38,531 nt of DNA, taken from contig DATAUK010000045.1 of the NCBI GenBank assembly GCA_036268295.1, positions 1 through 38,531 of the forward strand. Direction: 5' to 3'. Below, piece after piece: positions 33,081 through 38,531 of this stretch (position 1 is the first letter of the stretch; every line of letters begins with the position of its first letter). Below the pieces are notes generated by a model, which was given only the letters and a program-made list of their open reading frames with translations, searched no databases and was not told where the DNA came from. Both the position numbers and the translations under genes were made by a program. The DNA is from DATAUK01 sp036268295. Its GTDB lineage: Bacteria > Actinomycetota > Actinomycetes > JAFAQI01.

Positions 33081-33623
33081 ATGGCCCGCCGTGTGCGCCC
33101 CGCTGCGTCTGCCGAGCAGCGGCCGCTGATCGGCGCCGGCTTCCTGATCTCAGCGCTCGGTGCCCACGCCTCAGCTGAGTTCGCCAAGCGGATCTGGCCG
33201 CTCGGCCTGATCCCACCGCACATCGGCATCCTGCACGCCATCGGTGCTCACCCCGGTCGAAGCCAGCAGGCTGTGGCGGACGTGTTCCGGCTGCCGCCGA
33301 GCCGGATGGTGGCGCTCATCGACGACCTCGAAGCGCGCGGGCTGGTGGAACGACGGCGTGACGAGCGTGACCGGCGGGTTCACCTGCTCCACCTCAGCGC
33401 GGCCGGCGAGGCAATGCTGGTGGAACTCGCCGCGATCGCTCGCTCGGCGGAGAAGGCGATGTTCGCCGCGCTGACCGCAGCCGAGCGCCGCGACCTGACC
33501 GCGATGTTGACCCGGATCGCCGACCAGCAAGGCCTGACCCCGGGAGTGCATCCCGGCTACGAACGGATCCGATCGATCGTCGAACCTGCGCAAATCAACG
33601 GTTGTGGCGATCAGAACGGTTGA
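33081..33623 (+). CDS. MarR-family transcriptional regulator
   Basis: The 180-aa protein has the MarR winged helix. PPHIGILHAIGAHPGRSQQAVADVFRLPPSRMVALIDDLEARGLVERRRDERDRRVHLL spans the helix-turn-helix and the DxRxR-type wing (here DERDRRVH). Flanking helices form the dimer interface. It probably represses the divergent MMPL exporter and itself. The ATG at 33081 is chosen from TAGTAT seven bases upstream; a longer frame to 32970 would run through the promoter region. Confidence 0.9.
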   Translation: MARRVRPAASAEQRPLIGAGFLISALGAHASAEFAKRIWPLGLIPPHIGILHAIGAHPGRSQQAVADVFRLPPSRMVALIDDLEARGLVERRRDERDRRVHLLHLSAAGEAMLVELAAIARSAEKAMFAALTAAERRDLTAMLTRIADQQGLTPGVHPGYERIRSIVEPAQINGCGDQNG

Positions 33624-33646
33624 TCGGCGCAAGTTTGGCGAGAGTT

Positions 33647-34012
33647 TCAGGCCCCGGTCACTGCGAGCCCGGCGCCGGCCGCCAACAGGGCGAGGACCAG
33701 CGAGCCGGCGGCATAGCTCAGACACGCCAGCCACCGGCGCTGCTCGGCAAGCCGGACCGTCTCGACGCTTGCTGCGCTGAACGTCGTGTAGCCGCCGCAG
33801 AACCCGGTGCCGGCAATGGCCTTCAGGTCACTCGACGCACCATGCGCGATGACCAAACCGGTGAGTACGCCGAGGATCAGTGAGCCGCTGACGTTGATCA
33901 ACAGCGTCCCGACCGGAAACTCCAACGGCCATCGAGCCCGAATCACTGTGTCGAGGACGTATCTCGTGATCGCGCCGGCGCCACCGGCGAGCGAAAGCCA
34001 CAACGCGATCAT
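33647..34012 (-). CDS. crcB: CrcB/Fluc fluoride channel subunit
   Basis: The 121-aa protein has four TM helices with GGAGAITRY near the N-terminus and GTGFCGGYTTFSAASVE in the third helix, the signature of Fluc fluoride channels with the conserved Asn (LLINVSGS) and Thr-Phe residues. It is the second gene of an overlapping pair: its ATG overlaps the other crcB stop as ATGA (34009-34012). Paired Fluc genes in Gram-positive bacteria often make heterodimers, which is likely here. It ends 23 bases from the convergent MarR gene. Confidence 0.92.
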   Translation of the reverse strand: MIALWLSLAGGAGAITRYVLDTVIRARWPLEFPVGTLLINVSGSLILGVLTGLVIAHGASSDLKAIAGTGFCGGYTTFSAASVETVRLAEQRRWLACLSYAAGSLVLALLAAGAGLAVTGA

Positions 34013-34470
34013 GCCGAACGCCGGTGGACCCGGGCCGAGACCGCGATCCCTAGCCCGGCGAGTGCGACGCCGGCGAGGACGGTGCCGGCCGCATAGCCGG
34101 CCGCTAATCCCTCGCGATGGGCGCGGATCAGCAGGTCGGTCTCGACCGCAACGGTGCTGTACGTCGTGAGCCCCCCGCAGAGTCCGGTACCGATCAGCAG
34201 CCGTGCCCGCCGCAGCGCACCCACGTCGGGTCCGCGCCGCGCCAGCGCTTCGAGCAGCACGCCGAGGATGAGCGCCCCGATCAGGTTGGCGATCAGGGTC
34301 CCGCGAGGTAGCCCGCCGCCTGCCGGCAGCCATTGGGCCAGTCCATATCTCGCGGCGGTGCCCAACGCACCACCGAGACCGACGAGAGCGATTGGCGCGA
34401 GGTTCAGCGGACCCGGATCCGGGTCGAGCGCCAACTCCGGATGGGAGTCCGGAGGCCCGCCTCGCGCCAT
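34009..34470 (-). CDS. crcB: CrcB/Fluc fluoride channel subunit with N-terminal extension
   Basis: The 153-aa protein has the same four-TM Fluc fold, with GGALGTAARYGLA, LIANLIGALI and GTGLCGGLTTYSTVAVE; Tyr replaces the Phe in the TTFS motif. About 27 hydrophilic residues rich in Pro and Asp precede the first helix. The ATG at 34470 has GAAAGG about ten bases upstream; a start closer to the first helix is possible. The gene is first of the crcB pair. No fluoride riboswitch was seen in the 120 bases upstream. Confidence 0.88.
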   Translation of the reverse strand: MARGGPPDSHPELALDPDPGPLNLAPIALVGLGGALGTAARYGLAQWLPAGGGLPRGTLIANLIGALILGVLLEALARRGPDVGALRRARLLIGTGLCGGLTTYSTVAVETDLLIRAHREGLAAGYAAGTVLAGVALAGLGIAVSARVHRRSA

Positions 34471-34578
34471 CTGTCCGTGCCTTTCGTCGATCGGCCCGCG
34501 CCGCGACCCTAACCGGCGGTGGCAGCGACCGCTGCGAGCCACACCATGACCGCGTCGCCGGTCATCACTGATCCGCCG

Positions 34579-34584
34579 TACCCT
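34579..34584 (+). promoter_or_regulatory. -10 element TACCCT
   Basis: TACCCT ends six bases before ATG 34591, with no Shine-Dalgarno, supporting a leaderless mRNA for the helical hypothetical gene. It lies in the 120-base divergent interval with the crcB pair, which otherwise shows nothing distinct. Confidence 0.5.
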
Positions 34585-34590
34585 GCCGTT

Positions 34591-35028
34591 ATGGGACCTG
34601 GCGACGTTGTCCGGCTGGGCGTCTCCACCACGATGCGCGCCGTCGATGTCGCACTGGCGCTGCCCAGGATCGCGATTGCGCTGGAGCGCCTCGCGGACGC
34701 CGCGGATGACGTACGCCGACTGGCCGACGCGGCACCTGCGATCGAGGCGCTCGGCGCGCTGGCGGCGGACGCGCGCCGGCTGGTTGCCGATCCCGCCCGG
34801 CAGGAGGATCTCGCCTCGGCAGTCGCGGCGATCACCAGGCTGGGCGACATCGCCACGACGATTGGCCCGCTCGGCGACGCGGTCAAGCAACTCAACACCG
34901 CGGCGTCGGCGCTCACCACGACGATGACGCCGCTGCAGGGCGCGAGCGAGCGGCTCGGCCGTCTCGTCGACCGGCTGCCTGCGGCCAAGCCACGCCGGAC
35001 ACTCGAGGTCGACGCGGACCTCACCTGA
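34591..35028 (+). CDS. Hypothetical amphipathic-helical protein
   Basis: This 145-aa protein is dominated by Ala, Leu, Asp and Arg in a heptad-like pattern (RIAIALERLADAADDVRRLADAAPAIEAL and similar to about residue 130), with a short basic C-terminus. This predicts long amphipathic helices or a coiled coil, as in phasin-like or membrane-surface proteins. No family is recognised. The ATG is set by TACCCT six bases upstream. It is followed after 37 bases by another small hypothetical gene on the same strand. Confidence 0.7.
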   Translation: MGPGDVVRLGVSTTMRAVDVALALPRIAIALERLADAADDVRRLADAAPAIEALGALAADARRLVADPARQEDLASAVAAITRLGDIATTIGPLGDAVKQLNTAASALTTTMTPLQGASERLGRLVDRLPAAKPRRTLEVDADLT

Positions 35029-35065
35029 GGCCGGTTGTTCGATTGACGCCGTAGCGTATGCAGCC

Positions 35066-35464
35066 ATGGAAGAGTCGATCGCCGAGGATGTCGTGGCCCA
35101 ACTGCAGGCCAAGCGCATTTTCGCGCACGTCAATCGCCGGGTCGGCGTCTATAACGTCGGGGTCCGGGTCGTGATCCCCGACGGCCGCGAGGCGATCTGG
35201 GACAACGACGGCGCAGCCGGCCTCGAGGCGATGGTGCTGCGCGACGGCATCCTGGTCGGGTTCGTGCCGCAGATCCCCGACAGCGACGACCTCGATGCCG
35301 ATGCGATCGTCGCGATCATCGCAGCGACCGACTACGACGCGCCGCCGTCGCCCTCGGCGCCGTCCCATCCGACGGCAGGGCCGCGCTCCGCGCCGATCGT
35401 GGCGCAAACCGTGTCGCCGACCGCAAGGAAGTGGGCCGACCGGCTCCGCCGCAGGACCGAATGA
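35066..35464 (+). CDS. Hypothetical protein, 132 aa
   Basis: The N-terminal 90 residues look folded, alternating strands and helices (RRVGVYNVGVRVVIPDGREAIWD, then GLEAMVLRDGILVGFVPQIP). A Pro/Ser/Ala linker and a basic tail (ARKWADRLRRRTE) follow. No family or catalytic motif is recognised. TAGCGT lies eight bases before the ATG (35052-35057), and no Shine-Dalgarno is seen. It ends one base before the convergent mshD stop. Confidence 0.7.
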   Translation: MEESIAEDVVAQLQAKRIFAHVNRRVGVYNVGVRVVIPDGREAIWDNDGAAGLEAMVLRDGILVGFVPQIPDSDDLDADAIVAIIAATDYDAPPSPSAPSHPTAGPRSAPIVAQTVSPTARKWADRLRRRTE

Positions 35465-35465
35465 G

Positions 35466-36359
35466 CTAGCGCTCGAACCTGATGTCGGCATCCCAGCGAG
35501 TGAACCCGAGTCGCTGGTAGACATTGACCGCCGCGGTGTTCGACTGGTCCACGTAGAGCATGACGTTGGCGAGGCCTTGGTCGCGCAGATGGATCAGCCC
35601 GACGAGGGTCAGTGCGGAGCCGAGGTGTTGGCCTTGCATGGCCGGTGCGACACCGACGACGTACACCTCACCGATCGGCTCACCACCAGCCGCGGCCCGG
35701 TGCACCTTCGTCCAGTGGAAACCGACCAGCTCGCCGTCGCGCTCTGCCAGGAAGAAGCCAGCCGGGTCGAACCACGGTTGGCCTTCGCGCTGCTCGACAT
35801 CCTCGATGGTCCAGCCGGACTGCTCGGGGTGGCTGGCGAACGCGCTGTTGTTGACCGTGAGCCATGCCGGTTCGTCCTGGCCGACGACGAAGGTCCGTAC
35901 TGTCACACCGCGCGGCCAGCTCGGCGGTGGCAGCTCAGCGGGTGCTCCGGTCAGCGGCCGGCGGAGCTGGAGCAGCACCCGTGCGTCGCGAAACCCGAGC
36001 TCCCGCAACGTTTTCACCGCCCGAGAGCGCTCGCCGTGCGCCCATACGCCGAGTTCATCGCCGGCTTCGGCCGTGGCTGCCGCGACCAGCTCGCGGATGG
36101 CGGCTGAGTCGAGCGATGCCAGCTCGAGCGTCGAACCGGCATTGCCATCAGGATCGAGGTGGGCATAACCGGTCAGCTCGTCACCGGACCAGCGCAGGAG
36201 GTGGCGGGCCTGCGTGCCGCCACGTCGAAGGTCGAGCAGCACGTGCTCGGAGAGCGGCGTGACCGACTCCGCGTCGGTGACGTTCTCGACCAGCGCGAGC
36301 ACCTGGTCGCGCTGCTCACCGCTCAGCGACGGCGACTGATCGATCCGCGAATCCGGCAC
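35466..36359 (-). CDS. mshD: Mycothiol synthase (acetyl-CoA:Cys-GlcN-Ins acetyltransferase)
   Basis: The 297-aa protein has two GNAT domains. The C-terminal one carries GEVYVVGVAPAMQGQHLGSALTL, the acetyl-CoA loop, and NTAAVNVYQRLGFTRWDADIRF. NNSAFASHPEQSGW before it is characteristic of MshD, which adds the acetyl group in the last step of mycothiol synthesis. Length and motif order match the family, so I am confident. GTG 36359 has TATCGT six bases upstream (36366-36371, reverse strand). It is next to glnR, an arrangement I recall from other actinomycetes. The gene fixes the organism as a mycothiol-making actinomycete. Confidence 0.94.
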   Translation of the reverse strand: MPDSRIDQSPSLSGEQRDQVLALVENVTDAESVTPLSEHVLLDLRRGGTQARHLLRWSGDELTGYAHLDPDGNAGSTLELASLDSAAIRELVAAATAEAGDELGVWAHGERSRAVKTLRELGFRDARVLLQLRRPLTGAPAELPPPSWPRGVTVRTFVVGQDEPAWLTVNNSAFASHPEQSGWTIEDVEQREGQPWFDPAGFFLAERDGELVGFHWTKVHRAAAGGEPIGEVYVVGVAPAMQGQHLGSALTLVGLIHLRDQGLANVMLYVDQSNTAAVNVYQRLGFTRWDADIRFER

Positions 36360-36365
36360 AGCGCG

Positions 36366-36371
36366 ACGATA
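36366..36371 (-). promoter_or_regulatory. -10 element TATCGT before mshD
   Basis: On the minus strand TATCGT ends six bases before GTG 36359 and lies just after the glnR stop (36392). This suggests mshD can be transcribed separately from glnR as a leaderless mRNA. Confidence 0.55.
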
Positions 36372-36391
36372 ACGGGACCGCGGTCGCCGGG

Positions 36392-37159
36392 CTACGACTG
36401 GCTGAGAACCTCGAAGCTGGGCATTGTGGCTGGGGCGTCGACGACCTCGTCGTCGGATCCGAGCGGCGGCAGCGGGATCATTGGCTCGGCAACGAACTTG
36501 TAGCCGACATTGCGCACGGTGCCGATTAGTGCTTCACGCTCGGGTCCGAGCTTGGCCCGCAGCCGGCGGACGTGGACGTCGACAGTCCGAGTGCCGCCGA
36601 AGTAGTCGTAGCCCCAGACCTCCTGCAACAGCTGGGCCCGGGTGAAGACCCGGCCAGGGTGCTGGGCGAGGAACTTCAGCAGCTCGAACTCTTTGAAGGT
36701 GAGATCCAGCGGGCGGGTGCCGAGCCTGGCTTGGTACGTCGCCTCGTCGATGCTCAGATCGCCCGACCGGATCTCCTCGCTGCTCCCGGCGGTCGTCTCG
36801 CGGGCGGCATCGGCCCGTCCGATGGCCAGCCGCAGCCGGGCCTCGACCTCGGCCGGCCCGGCGGTCTCGATGATGACGTCGTCGATGCCCCAGTCGGCGG
36901 CGATGGCGGTCAGTCCACCTTCGGTCACCACCGCGATCAGTGGTACTGAGATGCCGGTGGTACGCAGCAGCCGGCAGATCTGGCGGGCCGACGCCAGCTC
37001 GCGTCGGGCGTCGATCACTATGACGTCACTCGGCGGTGCGTCGAGCAACGGCGCGGCTTCCAGCGGCATGACCCGCACCACGTGGCCGAGCAGCGCAAGG
37101 CTGGGGAGCACGTCGGCAGAGGTGCCCGCAGTGCCGGTCAGCAGCAACAACCGCGCCAT
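36392..37159 (-). CDS. glnR: GlnR-type orphan response regulator (nitrogen control)
   Basis: The 255-aa protein has a receiver-like N-domain with conserved D50 in VIVIDARRE and ADWGIDDVIIETAGPAEVEARLRLA. An OmpR-type winged helix follows, with DLTFKEFELLKFLAQHPGRVF, LLQEVWGYDYFGGTRTVDVHVRRLRAK and GTVRNVGYKF. These closely match actinomycete GlnR, which controls nitrogen assimilation genes without a partner kinase. AAGGGA seven bases before the ATG at 37159 is a good ribosome site. A partial GlnR-like site (GTAAC-n6-TCAAC, 37174-37189, reverse strand) lies just upstream and might allow autoregulation. The amine-catabolism cluster in this window is a plausible GlnR target. Confidence 0.92.
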   Translation of the reverse strand: MARLLLLTGTAGTSADVLPSLALLGHVVRVMPLEAAPLLDAPPSDVIVIDARRELASARQICRLLRTTGISVPLIAVVTEGGLTAIAADWGIDDVIIETAGPAEVEARLRLAIGRADAARETTAGSSEEIRSGDLSIDEATYQARLGTRPLDLTFKEFELLKFLAQHPGRVFTRAQLLQEVWGYDYFGGTRTVDVHVRRLRAKLGPEREALIGTVRNVGYKFVAEPMIPLPPLGSDDEVVDAPATMPSFEVLSQS

Positions 37160-37273
37160 CGCGAGATCCCTTCGTTGACCGCCAGTTACCCATGTCGACG
37201 ACTTCCAAAAAGGGAACGGGCCCGATGCGGCGCCGATCCCACGGGGGGCGGCGCTGCCCAAGCCCGACTAGGC

Positions 37274-37279
37274 AAGGAT
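37274..37279 (+). promoter_or_regulatory. -10-like element AAGGAT
   Basis: AAGGAT ends six bases before GTG 37286 of the hydrolase gene, with no ribosome site in between. It is the likely promoter for the hydrolase-MoaD-DUF2993 operon. Confidence 0.45.
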
Positions 37280-37285
37280 AGCGGA

Positions 37286-38077
37286 GTGCCGTCCACGTCG
37301 CCCGACCGGACCTGGGATCAACTCGGGTTGCGCACGACCGACGGCGAACGACTCGAAGCAGTGCACGTCGACGGCCCGGCTGCCGGCCGGCCGCTCGCGG
37401 TGGTCGTGGCTCACGGGTTTACCGGCTCGATCACCCGACCCGGCGTACGCGCAGTCGTGTCGGCGTTCTCGGCATACGCCGCAGTGTTGGCGTTCGACTT
37501 TCGTGGTCACGGCCGGTCGACCGGCAAGTCGACGGTCGGCCATCGTGAGGTGCTCGACCTTGATGCCGCGGTGCAGGCGGCGAGGCGGCTCGGCTACCGC
37601 GACGTCGTCACCTGCGGCTGGTCGATGGGGGGAAGCGTGGTGCTGCGGCACGCCGCGCTGCACCGCGGCGTCGATGCGGTGATCAGCGTGTCGGCGTTGT
37701 CGCGCTGGTTCTATCGCGACACCAAGCCGATGCAACGGGTCCACTGGACGATCGAGACCCGGCTCGGTCGACTGGTCGCGCGCCGCGCCCTGCGCACCCG
37801 CATCTCGCCGGTCGGATGGGATCCCGACGCACTGCCGGAGTCGCCGGTCGAGGTAGTGCCGCGGATCAGCCCGACGCCGCTGTTGTTCGTGCACGGCGAG
37901 GAAGATCACTACTTCCCGCTCGAGCACCCAGAGGCGCTGTACGAAGCGGCCCTCGAGCCGAAGGAGCTGTGGCTCATCGAAGGCTTCGGTCACGCCGAGT
38001 CGGGTGCGACACCCGAGTTGCTCGACCGGATCGGCGCTCACCTGCCGGTGTTGGTCAGTCGGGGTCCCGGTCGCTGA
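37286..38077 (+). CDS. Alpha/beta-fold hydrolase
   Basis: The 263-aa protein has VVVAHGFTGS (oxyanion loop), the nucleophile elbow CGWSMGGS with S113, D207 in HGEEDHYFP and H236 in GFGHAES, so the triad is complete. RGHGRSTGKS is the usual post-strand-4 motif. Esterase- or lipase-like chemistry is expected; the substrate is unknown. No signal peptide is present. It overlaps the MoaD-like gene by one base (TGATG), giving tight coupling. Confidence 0.9.
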   Translation: MPSTSPDRTWDQLGLRTTDGERLEAVHVDGPAAGRPLAVVVAHGFTGSITRPGVRAVVSAFSAYAAVLAFDFRGHGRSTGKSTVGHREVLDLDAAVQAARRLGYRDVVTCGWSMGGSVVLRHAALHRGVDAVISVSALSRWFYRDTKPMQRVHWTIETRLGRLVARRALRTRISPVGWDPDALPESPVEVVPRISPTPLLFVHGEEDHYFPLEHPEALYEAALEPKELWLIEGFGHAESGATPELLDRIGAHLPVLVSRGPGR

Positions 38078-38331
38078 TGGCGACCGGAACGATCCGCTAT
38101 TGGGCCGCCGCGCGCGAGGCGGCCGGCGTCGACGAGGAGCAGTACGACGCGCTAAGCCTTGCCGAGGCGCTCGAGCACGCGCGAACGTTGCACGGCGACA
38201 CGCTGGCGAAGGTGCTGCGGCGATGCTCCTACGTCGTCGACGATGCACCTGTGGGAATTCGTGATCATGCGGTGATCGAACTTTCCGACCGGGGCACCGT
38301 CGAGGTGCTGCCGCCTTTCGCTGGAGGCTGA
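38077..38331 (+). CDS. MoaD/ThiS-family sulfur-carrier-like protein
   Basis: The 84-aa beta-grasp protein begins TIRYWAAAREAAGV and ends PPFAGG. The terminal Gly-Gly is needed for adenylation and thiocarboxylate formation in MoaD/ThiS sulfur carriers. No MoaE, MoeB or ThiG gene is adjacent in the window, so its pathway (molybdopterin or another sulfur transfer) is open. It starts inside the hydrolase stop codon and ends next to the DUF2993 gene start. Confidence 0.85.
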   Translation: MATGTIRYWAAAREAAGVDEEQYDALSLAEALEHARTLHGDTLAKVLRRCSYVVDDAPVGIRDHAVIELSDRGTVEVLPPFAGG

Positions 38332-38531
38332 GTGTTCCGTCGGTTCCTGATCGCGGTCCTGATCTTCCTGATCGCCGTCCTCGTGGTGGCCGATCGAGTC
38401 GGTGCGATCGTCGGCGCGCATGTCCTGGCCGGGAAGGTGCAGACCGATGAGGGTCTGGCGAATCGTCCGAGCGCCTCGATCGGCGGATTCCCGTTCCTGA
38501 CCCAGGCCATTTCCGGCAACTACAAGGACGT
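38332..38531 (+). CDS. DUF2993/LmeA-like protein, N-terminal part only
   Basis: Sixty-six codons are present before the window ends. The GTG start follows the MoaD stop directly, with GGAGG four bases before. A hydrophobic signal-anchor (about residues 4-22) is followed by GKVQTDEGLANRPSASIGGFPFLTQ, the opening motif of DUF2993 proteins. LmeA of mycobacteria belongs to this family and supports cell-envelope mannan synthesis in the periplasm. The rest of the gene is outside the window. Confidence 0.8.
   Translation, partial: MFRRFLIAVLIFLIAVLVVADRVGAIVGAHVLAGKVQTDEGLANRPSASIGGFPFLTQAISGNYKD

Noticed and set aside
34471..34590. Fluoride riboswitch upstream of the crcB pair
   Set aside because: I looked on the minus strand for the conserved GGCGAUGG core and pseudoknot partner and found neither.
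1..38531. Mobile element, phage, CRISPR, tRNA or rRNA
   Set aside because: No transposase or integrase motifs, no regularly spaced direct repeats, no tRNA-like cloverleaf or rRNA core sequence noticed; GC content and gene style look even along the window.

Overview
The window is high-GC DNA from an actinomycete (Actinomycetota). The lineage call rests on three markers: a mycothiol synthase (mshD), a GlnR-type orphan response regulator, and the order glnR-mshD next to a MoaD-like gene and a DUF2993/LmeA-like gene, which I recall from mycobacterial and streptomycete chromosomes. I cannot name a genus. The region reads as ordinary, densely packed chromosome. I see no rRNA, tRNA, CRISPR array, insertion sequence, integrase or phage gene, and no gene-free stretch over 300 bases.

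Layout. 1-9.7 kb holds mostly single-gene units: a secreted seven-repeat Cys protein, a luciferase-like oxidoreductase, a TetR regulator divergent from an MFS pump, a four-TM membrane protein, an aldo/keto reductase, a YiiX-like permuted papain-fold protein, a 55-aa membrane protein, a DHA2-type MFS pump, a SnoaL-like protein and a transglutaminase-like protein. 9.7-20.0 kb is a catabolic island. A minus-strand pair (choline-kinase-like kinase, APC permease) diverges from a plus-strand run: FAD-GcvT fusion oxidoreductase, PuuD-like gamma-glutamyl hydrolase, FadR-type regulator, GlnA/PuuA-like ligase, aldehyde dehydrogenase and SDR. Together these could import an amine, gamma-glutamylate it, oxidise it, release the glutamyl group and remove N-methyl groups to folate. 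20.0-25.2 kb is housekeeping and hydrolase genes: DUF1272, DinB-like, S9 oligopeptidase, SixA-like phosphatase, patatin and GNAT.

25.2-28.1 kb carries a secreted three-repeat Ig-like protein, an ECF-like sigma factor, and directly abutting it a one-TM protein with a short cytosolic head, a Pro/Thr stalk and Ig-like ectodomains. I read this as a surface-sensing sigma/anti-sigma unit. It is the best candidate here for an undescribed system. 28.1-33.6 kb holds an MBL hydrolase, an M48 peptidase, a VOC protein, and an MMPL transporter divergent from a MarR regulator. 33.6-38.5 kb holds a tandem crcB pair, two small hypotheticals, mshD, glnR, and an alpha/beta hydrolase-MoaD-like-DUF2993 operon that runs off the right edge.

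Gene expression. About twenty of some forty genes have a TAnnnT or AnnnT hexamer ending 6-8 bases before the start codon and no Shine-Dalgarno sequence, so leaderless transcription looks common here. Several of these hexamers share the form TAnCGT. I used this pattern to choose many start codons; in most cases it gives a shorter, more family-like N-terminus than the longest open frame.
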